Shown piece by piece: positions 10,600 through 20,154 of a DNA stretch of 64,000 nucleotides; the first letter of the stretch is position 1; every line of letters begins with the position of its first letter. The stretch is from positions 17,800,982 to 17,864,981 of the forward strand of contig CM055092.1 in the NCBI GenBank assembly GCA_029204225.1, given 5' to 3'. A model generated the notes under the pieces. The model saw nothing but the letters and a program-made list of their open reading frames with translations, did no database searches and was not told the origin of the DNA. This DNA comes from Diphasiastrum complanatum (taxonomy: Eukaryota; Streptophyta; Lycopodiopsida; Lycopodiales; Lycopodiaceae). Both the position numbers and the translations under genes were made by a program.

Positions 10600-11131
10600 T
10601 TCTTTACCCTTTAATGATGTATCATGGTATATTGATAGTGGAGCAACAACTCATATGAGTTGCTCCAAAGATTCTTTTGTTTCTATTGAATATGTTTTAG
10701 ATCCTAAGAAATCAATATACACAGCAGTTGGTGATGCATGTGCAATTGAAGGTATTGGAAGTTGTTCCTTAAAACTTACATCATCTATGAATTTTGCACT
10801 TTCCAATGTTCTCTATGTGCCTAATCTCACAAAGAGTCTGATTAGTGTAGGAAAGTTGTTAGATGATGGTTATGAACTGGATTTCAATATCAATGGTTGT
10901 TTCATAAAGAAAGAAGATAAGATTCTTGCAAGTGGATCTAGATATGGAGGTATTTTCAAGCTAGATGTGCATGAAAATTCAAGTTTATGTGATGCTGCAT
11001 TGATGACTTATGTTTCCAAGGAGGAGCTATGGCATAGGAAGTTGTATGTTTCCAACTTCAGGTCTATGCCTATTATAGTCAAGGAGATCAAGCCGAGAGT
11101 GGCTTATGGATCCATATTTAATGTCTTCTAA
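10600..11131 (+). pseudogene. Copia I protease and pre-integrase region
   Basis: The open frame shows WYIDSGATTHM, an intact retropepsin-like D-S-G active site, followed by the usual VLYVPNLTKSLISVGKLLDDGYELDF stretch and the pre-integrase motif ELWHRKL. The second His of the HHCC finger appears replaced (LYVSNF where GHLNF is usual). The frame opens at 10448 through the deletion junction and ends at 11131, where integrase should begin. Confidence 0.85.
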
Positions 11132-12354
11132 AAAGACAGAACATTCTATGGAGTTCGAACATTCCGATGTTCATCTTTCTTTATCAATAAGCAAGGAAGG
11201 TGTTTCTTGTTTTGCATGTACTATTGATGGATCCACAAGTTACATTTGGTTGTGTCTTGTCTCTTCAAGTTTTTTGGTGCATGTGTATGTTCCATCATGC
11301 AAAACTTTATGGAGTTATGAAGCTAATGGAAGGAGTGCACTTTATGAAGTCTTGTTCAGTTATAAGCCTAAGGTTGTATACCTCAGTGTTCTTTGCATGT
11401 GGTTTCTTGGAAAGAAAGAAGGATGGTGATCCTAGTCTGTGGATCATGGTTGGATGCTTATCCACCAAGGAAGGCTACATAGCCTTTACACTCTCTATCT
11501 CGAAGGTGTTTGAGCATGGAGAAGTTCTTGATTTTGAAGACCTATTTTTTATCTTGGAAGTGGCCGAAAGCACAGTGTCTCATAGTGCATCACAAGTCAT
11601 TACTATGGCAAGTTATCAAGTTGTGATGAGGTCAAGGTTTGAGGAGGAGTATCCTCAACATGCATGTCCAAGGAGATCTTCATCATTGTACAAGGCCGAG
11701 TCCTTGTTTATCTCATTTCATGGAAAAGAAAAGATAAGTAAAGATGGTATTCATTTTGTTTTACTCACCTATTGTTCTTTTTCTTTGATTAATGATGTAT
11801 CTTGCTTAATTGAGATTTGCTTATCTCAAAGATCAAGTAAGACTATTATGTTTTTGAATGAAGTCTTTAGTTTGAAATTAATTCTTGTCTTTTGTGACTT
11901 GATTATGTTTCCAAAACATCTAGAAAGCAAGATGTTGTACCATCATTTGTATGCTCTTAAATTGAGTAAAAGCAAGTATGAGTTTAGTACTCATAGTTTG
12001 AAAAAAGGAGTTTTTTCATGTATTGAGGCATATTGTAAACTTCTTGTGAGGTTAAGTGAAGCATCCAATGAGGACACTAACACCCTCAAGAAAGTATTTA
12101 GCCTTAATTTGATCAAGTTTGAGTATGTTTTCAAGATTAGATCCATTTTGGATAGAGTTCATATTTTTTGGACTAGTAAAGTATGCTTAATCTTGAATAT
12201 TGCTCATGGTACAATCTTGATCTTTATGATCTTTGTGGTCATGATGAGGCATGGAAGCCTCGGTTTTTTCAGTCTTTCTTGCAGCCAACTTCATGCATGT
12301 GGACTTTGCATACCCAGGATCGACATCAAACATGCAGGAGGTACATTGGCATAG
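11132..12354 (+). pseudogene. Copia I integrase-tail remnant fused to a 384-codon open frame of unknown content
   Basis: From 11200 a plus-strand frame stays open for 384 codons. Its early part (about 11440-11560) reads MVGCLSTKEGYIAFTLSISKVFEHGEVLDFED. This follows the pattern of the copia integrase C-terminal region (glycine-tyrosine, S-T-K-x-GY, K-V-F, then D-V-x-F-x-D). A second frame at 11330-11400 keeps ALYEVLFSYKPKV, also integrase-like. From about 11580 to 12190 the residues are rich in Leu, Ser, Phe and Cys and show no YVDD motif or RNase H signature, so the reverse transcriptase has been lost or replaced. Such a long frame is unlikely by chance in this AT-rich sequence, but I can assign no function to the middle. 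Confidence 0.5.
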
Positions 12355-12540
12355 TAGCAGGTTGGTGGAATATTTTTCAAAGGCATTTGGAAAATATTTC
12401 TATCAAAGAGAACTTATCGTGGATTTGGTAAGCATACTGCTATGATGAATTCTTTGTTCATCTTCACTTCAAATGCAAAGCAAAGAATCCAAACTCAAAG
12501 GATCTTCACCAACATCAGATAGATATATTTTAAGGAGGAG
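12355..12540 (+). pseudogene. Copia I RNase H tail and polypurine tract
   Basis: Scattered codons resemble the end of copia pol (FSKAFGKYF, then KLGMMNSLF in shifting frames). The tract TTAAGGAGGAG at 12530-12540 sits directly before the right LTR. Confidence 0.6.
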
Positions 12541-13402
12541 CGTTAAAAATTGTAAAATATATCTATCATCTGTTGTTAATGTTTGGGGGATCCTACCCAT
12601 GTAAATATTTTGTACATATCCAAGGTATGTGAATTGAGCACATATCCTTGTAGAATAGGGCGAGTTTGGGCTAGGTAGATCAAATTCCAGTGACATGCAT
12701 AAAGTCTAGTTGGTCTAGTATGATATGCAATAATGTTGACAATGTCTAGTTTGACATGCATATAGAGATTCACATGGAATTGGTCAATTATGACCTTGTA
12801 GAAACTCGAGCCACAATAAATGCATAATGTCCTAATTTCCATAGTGACATGCAAAGCATGCAATCACTCTAATGGACACATGCATGCAGATTTGTACATG
12901 GCTAGTTGAGAAAGCACCATTTGGAGAAAGTAGGTAGAAGTTAGGTGCAACCTGTGCATGCTAGCAATTAGGTGTCAAGTTAATAGTTGTTTGCACTTGA
13001 ATAGGTGTAGGATGTGCATTGAATGCAAGGAGTACCATGAATTTTGGCTCTCCTATATATGTACATATCATTCTCATTCACAAAGTAATGAAGAACCAAA
13101 GTTTTGTAGCTATATCATGCTTGGTTGGATCTAAACTATTTTGCTTGTTATCTCTCTAGCTTTCTCTCTCTAACTCGTGTTGAAGCTAATGCTAAAACAC
13201 TGTAATCTTGTACTTTTAATCATTCTTTGATTCATTACTATCATAGTCTATTGATTAGCATGCTAGATTGTGAATTAGCCATATTTTCTAAACTAGATCT
13301 TGTTGAACAATCTGGAATCAAGGTACTGTGCCAATCACAAAGCTTAATGAAGATCAGTCACTCTTGTGGACATTCCCCACATGTGTGAATTCTGGAAATT
13401 TC
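12541..13402 (+). repeat. 3' LTR of copia I, 3' end lost
   Basis: Matches 8548-9392. It starts CG where the left copy has TG. Near its end it has a 22-bp block (about 13370-13391, containing CCACATGTGTGAAT) absent from the left LTR. The terminal CA and flank are missing: the sequence passes straight into the gag of A3, so no target duplication can be read. Confidence 0.85.
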
Positions 13403-15486
13403 AATTTTTACAAGCTACCCATACTTGAAGAGCTTCAAGGCACACTCATAGACGAGGAGTCAAGAAAGAGCCAAATGCAAGAGAGGATGGATAGACTTTC
13501 CATCCATGTTGAAAATGATCAACCACTCTTCATCAAGAGCAAGGGCAAGGGAGCTACATTCAAGAAGAACCAAGCAAAAAATGACAAGACAAGTCCAAGA
13601 TCAAGTGCTACTATTGCAGCAAGATGGGGCACTATGCCTCGGAATGCTTCAAGAAGAAGCAGACACAAGAGCAAGCAAATAGTAGCCAAGAGGAGGAGGA
13701 GCGTCCACAAGAAGACTCACTAATGATGTCAAGCTTCAAGTTTCAAAGGGAGGATCCATGGTGGATAAATAGTGGGGCAAGTTCCCACGTGACAAGCAAG
13801 AGGGAGTATTTTTCAAACCTTTTGTCTTATGAAGGGCCTAACAAGTCTATTTTTACAGCAAATGATGATTTGTAAAATAGGAGGAGTAGGCTCCATCCCT
13901 TTGTGCTTAGGATCCTCAAAAAGGATCAATGTTGATGAAGTTTTGTACATTCCTAGCATCACTAAGAACCTACTTAGTGTTGGACAAATGGTTGGTAAAG
14001 GTTTTTGTGTGGAATTCACTTCAAATGATTGTTACATAAAGAAGAGAAACAAAATTATTGCTAAATGTGCTAAACTTGGAAAGCTTTCCAAGTTAGATGT
14101 TTTGTTGACACCAATGTTGTGAGGCTAGCCGAGAGGGACAAGTTGTCAAGTTTTGATCTTTGGCACAAAAGGCTTGGACACTTCAATCCAAGTTCAATGA
14201 AGGCTATGTGCAAAGAGGAGCATGCCTTAGGACTTACAAAGTCCTTATCTATGAAGAAAAGGTTTGTGAAGCATGTGCACTATCCAAAGCACATAAGAAA
14301 GCCTTTTCAAGTTCTATCTCCAAGACATCTCATCCTCTTGAGCTAATCCATTTGGATGTTCATTTTGCTAGCACTAAGTCATATGGTGGATCTTCTATGT
14401 TTGTAACTTTCATGGATAATCTTTGCGAGGATGAGGGAATCAATAAGGAGCTATCTTGTCCCTAGACACCTCAAAAATCCAGGGTGGCCAAGAGTCAAGA
14501 TGATCTTGATTTTGAGGAGGATCCTAATGAGGAGCTTGAACCAAGACAACCTATCACACCTAGAAGATCATCAAGGGTAAGGATGGAGCCAACAAGGCTC
14601 ACATATCCAAGCAAGGGGCAGCAAGCCAAGGTTAATCCATCTACTTCTTTTTCTCTCATGTCAAGTTTTGATGAACCTTAAAGAGTAGAAGATGCTTTGA
14701 GTTCAAAAGAATGGTACCAGGCTATGCTAGGTGAGTATAATGCTTTGATGGATAATGACACTTGGATCCTTGTTGATAAACTTCTAAGAATGTAATTGGA
14801 TGGATGCTTTGTCAAATGAGTTTGTTAATGGTTTCTTGGAAGAAGACATCTTTATGGAACAGCCCCAAGGGTTTATCAAGCTCGAGTTGGAAGACAAGGT
14901 TTGTCATCTACCAATGAGCATCTATGGCTTGAAGCAAGCCTCTAGGTATTGGAATTCAAGACTACATGACTATCTTATTTCACTTAGTTTCTTTCAAAGT
15001 GAATATGATCCTAGATTATAACTTAAGTTAGATGATCATGACATTGTACTCGTGTTAATCTATGTTGATGACATCCTTAGTGGTGATAGTATTGTTGGAA
15101 TCAAGAAAGTCAAGATAGATCTTTCACTAGAGTTCAAGATGGTAGATCTAGGTGATCTCCATTATATTTTGGACATAGAAGTCATCATAGAGTTTGATTT
15201 TATCTTTACAAGTCAAGTGAACTATGCTCAAAGTCTTTTCAAGAAATTTAAGATGGAAGAGTACAAAAGTGTTGAGTGTTGACACACCAATGAAGCAAGA
15301 TGTAAAAGTGCCAAATAAAGATGATGAAAGATCCTTCATGGACATCAATTTGTTTAGGCTACTTATAGGCTTTTTAATGTGGGTCACTATTACTAAACCA
15401 CTTCAAAAGACATCTTTTATGAAGTTCAAGTCATCACTTGGAGTGATTAGTAAAGCAATGATTGAACCAAACTAGATAGTGAGGAG
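13403..15486 (+). pseudogene. Copia A3: decayed gag-pol of family A
   Basis: In order on the plus strand it has: gag C-terminus (LPILEELQGTL, 13420); zinc knuckle around 13610; protease region with NSGASSHV (the usual Asp replaced by Asn, 13770); VGSIPLCLGSS and pre-integrase (LWHKRLGHFN, 14160); a short integrase piece (HLDVHFASTKS); a PRRSSRVRMEP linker; and reverse transcriptase pieces including LIYVDD (about 15055). It ends with the pol terminus VISKAMIEPN. Large internal deletions, stops and frameshifts are present. It is clearly the same family as 34780-40938. Confidence 0.9.
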
Positions 15487-16000
15487 TGTTAAAAAATCAC
15501 TATTCTAGCTTGACTAGTTTTGGTCATATGAATTGTATATAGTTAGATGGTCATGATGTGGCATGTCACACGTGCCAAATAGCATAGGATTCCATTCATA
15601 AGGATGTTCTCAAGTAGAACTAAGTGATAGAACCTTTGGAATGAGTCCAAATCATGCTTAGATACAAGAGAGAAAAAATAAGAGCTATTTTTGGTAATTT
15701 CTACATTGTTGAGGGATCTCCATGATTCCAACCCTTAATAATTAGGGATGAAAGAGCAACCAAAATCAGCATTAGGGATAGGTCTAGGGCTACTCATACC
15801 TGCCCAAAATTGTGATGGATCATGTATATATAGGTGATGATCTCTTACCAAAATTAATCAAGCAATTAAGTGATTTTTCTCTTATATTGGTGCAATTGCT
15901 CTCTATACTTGTAATTTTTTGAGTGCATATGATTTGTAATCATTATAGGATTGAATGTGGGTCTGGTGTACAGTGCTCAAGCTATGGGACGCCGTACATT
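15487..16000 (+). repeat. 3' LTR of copia A3, truncated
   Basis: Follows GTGAGGAG (polypurine tract) and begins TGTTAAAAAATCAC, matching the family A LTR for 514 bp. It breaks off exactly before the position of the G-box palindrome present in other family A LTRs. CACACGTG is at 15567-15574. Confidence 0.88.
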
Positions 16001-16545
16001 CTGTGGAGTTTTCAGAAAAAAGACAATGATTGATTGTACTTAATCAATCTACAAGGGTAGTTGATTGCCAAATCTAGGATCTATCAAAAACTATTGATTA
16101 GATCTTGATCTACACATAGATCATGAACTATTTAGCAAGATCAACTGATGTAAAGTTCAAAAATCATTAAGGGCGGCCTCACACTTGTGGAATACAGCCA
16201 TTATATGGACTGTGACCAGAGATCAAAATACATTAACTTATATAGATCAACTTTCTCTTGAAATGGTTGATCTCTTTATAGATCAAGTACATCCACAAGC
16301 TATGTACTGTCCGGCAGGCCTTCACACGTGTGAAGGGTGCCTAGTCATCTAGATCCACCAATGGGAGCCAAATATGCTCATTATCCAAAGTTGACTTATC
16401 TCATTAGCTAGAAACCAAAAAGCTAGTCTTCCACAAAAGTAGGGATATTCCCTATAAAATAGGATCTAGTGGAATATCTAAATCTTATCCTCTACAACCT
16501 GATCCACGCGTGTGAATAACAACTTGACATGTGGGAGATCTTACC
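16001..16545. other. Unclassified segment between A3 and K
   Basis: No coding frame. It begins TGTGGAG and contains repeated GATCAA/TTGATC-type short inverted words, plus a perfect TTCACACGTGTGAA palindrome. It may be an LTR or LTR fragment, but no partner copy or target duplication is visible. Confidence 0.35.
16321..16334. promoter_or_regulatory. G-box palindrome TTCACACGTGTGAA
   Basis: A perfect 14-bp palindrome centred on CACGTG, the plant G-box core, for which bZIP and bHLH factors are the known binders. The same 14-mer recurs at 34936, 40412 and 63564. Confidence 0.6.
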
Positions 16546-18990
16546 ATCATTACACTTGATGTACAAAGAAGGTTCATAAGGACTAATCACAAAGCCAAGG
16601 GAGTAGAGAAAATCATGCAACCTAGAGTACCAAGCTCTAGGTGCTTGCTTTAAGCCATATAGGATCTTCTTCAAATGGCAAACCTTGTCCTCCTCACCAT
16701 CCTTGATGAAGTCCTTGGGTTGCAACATGAATATTTCCTCCTCCAAGTAGCCATTCAAAAATGCATTGGTGACATCCATTTGGTAGAGATCCCAATTGAA
16801 TAAAGTAGCAATACAAATGATCATTCTAATAGTTAGAAGCTTTGGTACGACTGCAAATGTTTCTTCATAATCTATGCCTTTAGTTTGAAGAAACCCCTTA
16901 GCAACAAGTCTAGCTTTGTACTTACTTATAGATCCATCTTGATTGTACTTTATTCTATAGATCCACTTACATGCAAGTGGCTTCTTCCCATATGGAAGGC
17001 GTACAAGATTCCAAGTCTGATTATCTACCAAAGCATCAAACTCTACTTGCATTGCATCTTTCCAAACTTGTGATCTACTAGCATCTTCATAGCATGATGG
17101 CTCTTCAAGAATTGTGGTTAGAAAAGAGTAAGAGGTTGAAGGCTCGGCCTTGTTCCTCGTGGATCTCCTCGGCCCCTTTGGTTCTTGAGCTTGATCTTCC
17201 AAAAAATCTATTTCAAGAAGCTCCTCCTCGGGTTGTGCAAGATCTTCAACACATTGAAGATTAGATGCATTTGGAAATTTTTTAGAACTTTGAGATTCAT
17301 CAAATAAGACATCCTTGTTAACTTTCTGCCCGCACTACTTTCCATGTAAATGAATGCTCCTGAGTTTAGTCACATCAAACTTCACTGGTGCTTAACCATA
17401 GTTATAATATAATTTTTAAAATGCTGAAATATTTCCTCCCAATAGTTGGGAACACTCAAAAATTTGAATTAGGAGTGGCATTTCTGAAACAAAGCCTACG
17501 CCATCTCTATCTCCAAGGTCAAAAACAAGTGTTTAGCGCCATCTCTATCTTTAGTAGAGTCGTTAGTGCCATCTTCAACTTTGTTATTGTCATTGTGTTG
17601 TTTGTTACTATACTACTATACTGATGACAAAGCTTTATCAGCTTCATGTGGATCTGCCACCAGAATATGCCTTGCTCAGGACAAGAAATTCAAAGCAACC
17701 CAAATTGTCAACTTCTAATATAAATGACAACCTTTTGAGAAGAGGGAATGTAGATTTTATAACCTTTGCTTGCATTGCCATATCCTACCATGACCCCCTT
17801 CATGGATGATGGATCCTCCTTGGTTCTTTTGTCCAAAGGGACATGTACATAGCAAATGCATCCAAAAACCTTCAAGCTTTTGAGATTAGGCTTTTCTCCA
17901 TACAATAACTCATAAGATGTTTTACCATTTATAGAGCTACATGGAACTCTATTACATAAGAAGCTAGCACATGTGAGAGCTTCTCCCCAAAAAGACTTAG
18001 GTAGCCATGCATCTAACCTTCGAGCTTTAGAACACTCACATAGTCTCCTATTTCTCCTCTCGGCTACACCCATTTTGTTGAGGAGTGTAGGGGCAAGATA
18101 ACTCCTTCTTGATCCCTTCTTAATCACCAAAGTCTTTAAATTCATTAAAAATATATTCTTCTCAATTATCACTTCTAAAGAACTTGATCTTGTGATTATG
18201 ATGCTTCTCAACAAAAGTCTTGAACTTTACAAAACTCTCAAAAACATGTGCTTTAGAGGAAAGTAGATATACCCATCCATATCTTGAGTAATCATCTATA
18301 AAGGTGACAAACATTGTAGCTTCACCATTGCTCTTTGTGCTAGAAAAATGCACATCCGAGTGGATCAACTCCAGAGGATGACTTGTCTTTGTGATTGAGC
18401 TTGAAAAGGTAACGTGTGCCTTAGCCAAGGAACAAGCTTCACATACTTTTTCTTCCTTTGCCAAAGATCTTGGTAGGCCGAGAGCAAGCTTCTACTTGCA
18501 CATAGCTTCCATGGACTTGGTGTTGATGTGGCCAAGCCTCTTGTGCCACAAGTCAAATGTTGTCATCTTGGTCTCCTCGGCTACCATCACAACTTGGGTA
18601 GGATTTACAAAAGCATCAAGCTTAAGTAACCTCCCAAATCTTGTTCCCCTTGCTATGATCATCCCACTTTTCTTGATGTTTCATACATTAGTAGAGAACT
18701 CCACAATGAAACCATGATCTAAAAGTTCTTAGTGATGATAGGAATGAAGAGAACACCATCTATCTTAGTCTTCTTGGAGGATTCTAAGCATAAGGGAATG
18801 GATCCCACACCTTCAACTCTACATTCACGATCATTTGCTGTAAAAATGGTCTTTATAGGTCCAACATAAGGTGTGAGTTGAGAAAAATACTCTCTTTTAC
18901 CCGACATGTGGGAGCTAGCCCCACTATCTAAAGGTTGACATCATGAGTGAGTCTTCATGATAGCTCTCTTCCTCCTCTTGTCCAATGTTG
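16546..18990 (-). pseudogene. Copia K: gag end, protease, integrase and reverse transcriptase, broken
   Basis: On the minus strand, reading down from 18990: end of gag; SGASSHMSGKREYFSQL protease region (18900); TANDRECRVEGVGSIPLCL; pre-integrase zinc region (about 18480-18560); integrase core with HSDVH, FIDDYSRYGW, FFRSDN and then NKMGVAERRNR (18464-18000); IN tail GYGNASKGYKIY; an insertion at 17314-17720; then the RT N-terminal half (16546-17202) with KWIYRIKYNQDGSI, YEETFAVV, QMDVTNAFLNGYLEEEI and YGLKQAPRAWYSRL. It stops before the YVDD motif. At least one frameshift lies inside integrase. Confidence 0.9.
17314..17720. other. About 400-bp insertion splitting copia K
   Basis: The copia frame is continuous up to VVI on one side and resumes at DVLFDES on the other, so about 400 bp are inserted within integrase-RT linker codons. 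The insert starts GTTAAC and ends near GTCAAC, with a possible 3-bp CTT duplication. A short repeated phrase GCCATCTCTATCT occurs twice inside. No transposase or clear terminal repeats are seen, so it stays unclassified. Confidence 0.45.
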
Positions 18991-19029
18991 GCTTGGCTTT
19001 GATGTTGCTTCCTCTTGAGGCAAACTTAT

Positions 19030-19199
19030 TGGCTCCTTAATGTGGATAACCATAACAAGACCTGATCTTTGCTATAGTGTTTGCAAGCTTAGTCAAAATA
19101 TGCAAGATCCATTAGTTATCCATTGGAAATGTGCCAGAAGAATATTGAGATACATCTCGGGCACACTAGATTTTGGGATCCTTTATAGAGGTGACATTA
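19030..19199 (+). pseudogene. Copia RNase H fragment, first part
   Basis: The plus frame reads MWITITRPDLCYSVCKLSQNM, then WKCARRILRYISGTLDFGILYRGD, the segment between copia reverse transcriptase and RNase H. It is almost identical in pattern to family A. It is interrupted by the MITE at 19200 and resumes at 19585. Confidence 0.85.
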
Positions 19200-19566
19200 G
19201 AGGAGTTTTGAGCTCCAAAAAGACCCTTTAAGAATTTGTGCAAGATGTAGTTTATATTATTAAAATATTATAACACTAATACATTTGACTTGCCATAACT
19301 GTTTAATTGTAGCTCAAACGTATGTCCTCTAACATATCATTGAAAGCGCTTGTCAAGCGCTTTCCAATGCACCAAACTCCGCTAAATTCGGACTTACCAC
19401 TAAAAATTTATGCTATTTTTTGTGTGGAATCAAAATGTGGACTCAAAAAGTTACGTTACGTAGATTTCAAATTTGAGTGTTTTGATTGGTCCATGTGTAA
19501 GAAAAAATTCAGAAAAAATATAAAAAGAATCTTTACAAAGGGTCTTTTTTGGATTTAGAACTCCTC
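19200..19566. mobile_element. MITE with about 31-bp terminal inverted repeats, TA flanks
   Basis: The left end GAGGAGTTTTGAGCTCC and the inverted right end GAGGAGTTCTAAATCC match over about 31 bp, both running into a shared AAAAGACCCTTT block. TA sits directly outside each end (19198-19199 and 19567-19568), and removing 367 bp plus one TA rejoins the copia sequence. Size, lack of coding and the TA duplication fit a Tc1/mariner-type (Stowaway-like) MITE. The terminal sequence is not the classical Stowaway CTCCCTCC. An internal palindrome, AAAGCGCTTGTCAAGCGCTTT, lies near 19348-19368. Confidence 0.75.
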
Positions 19567-19830
19567 TAATGATCCATTAACTCGCATGGTTTTAGTTATT
19601 CAGATTTTGCAGGGGACAAGAAGGATAGAAAGTCAACAAGCGCCTTTGCAACTTTCATTGGAGAAGGTGTGGTTTCTTGGCTATCAAAGAAACAAGAAAC
19701 AATTTCTCTTTCATCAACAAAGGGCGAGTACAAGGCTCTAACAACCACAATCAAGGAAGTTCTATGGATCAAGAGGTTGCTTGAGGAGCTCAAAGTGATC
19801 AGATCAGGTGTCATTCCACTCATCTCCAAG
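19567..19830 (+). pseudogene. Copia RNase H fragment, second part
   Basis: Continues SYSDFAGDKKDRKSTSAFATF, GVVSWLSKKQETISLSST, then KEVLWIKRLLEELK. The RNase H active-site Asp context is visible, while the usual TEAEY Glu region is altered to TKGEY. It ends abruptly near 19826, where the gypsy P LTR sequence begins. Confidence 0.85.
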
Positions 19831-20128
19831 CAAGCAAGAGAGATCTCTCCTCCCCCCAATGGGAGCCCTACTACCCTCATATAGATGGCTCATGGACCCC
19901 CCTCCAATGCACTATGGAGTTTCATGCCCATCCAATGAGAGCCCTTATCCAAGGGTCACGTGATTCCATACCTCTGACCAAGGTATAGTCACTTGTCTGC
20001 CTTATCCAAAGGCACATACCCTTATTTCTAAGGGTAACCTTTATCCAAGGGTAACTTCCCATTTAGCCCCCAACACTAAATGGACCAATAGGGGTCTGAA
20101 GTACTGCTAGTTACATAGGTATGTAACA
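19831..20128 (-). repeat. 3' LTR portion of gypsy P
   Basis: Directly beyond the polypurine tract (minus strand TTTAGGGGGAAGGAA, 20129-20143) the minus strand begins TGTTACATACC. The segment holds several copies of TTATCCAAGGGT and related words. The outer end is lost at the copia junction near 19830. Confidence 0.65.
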
Positions 20129-20154
20129 TTCCTTCCCCCTAAACTTAAATTTTT

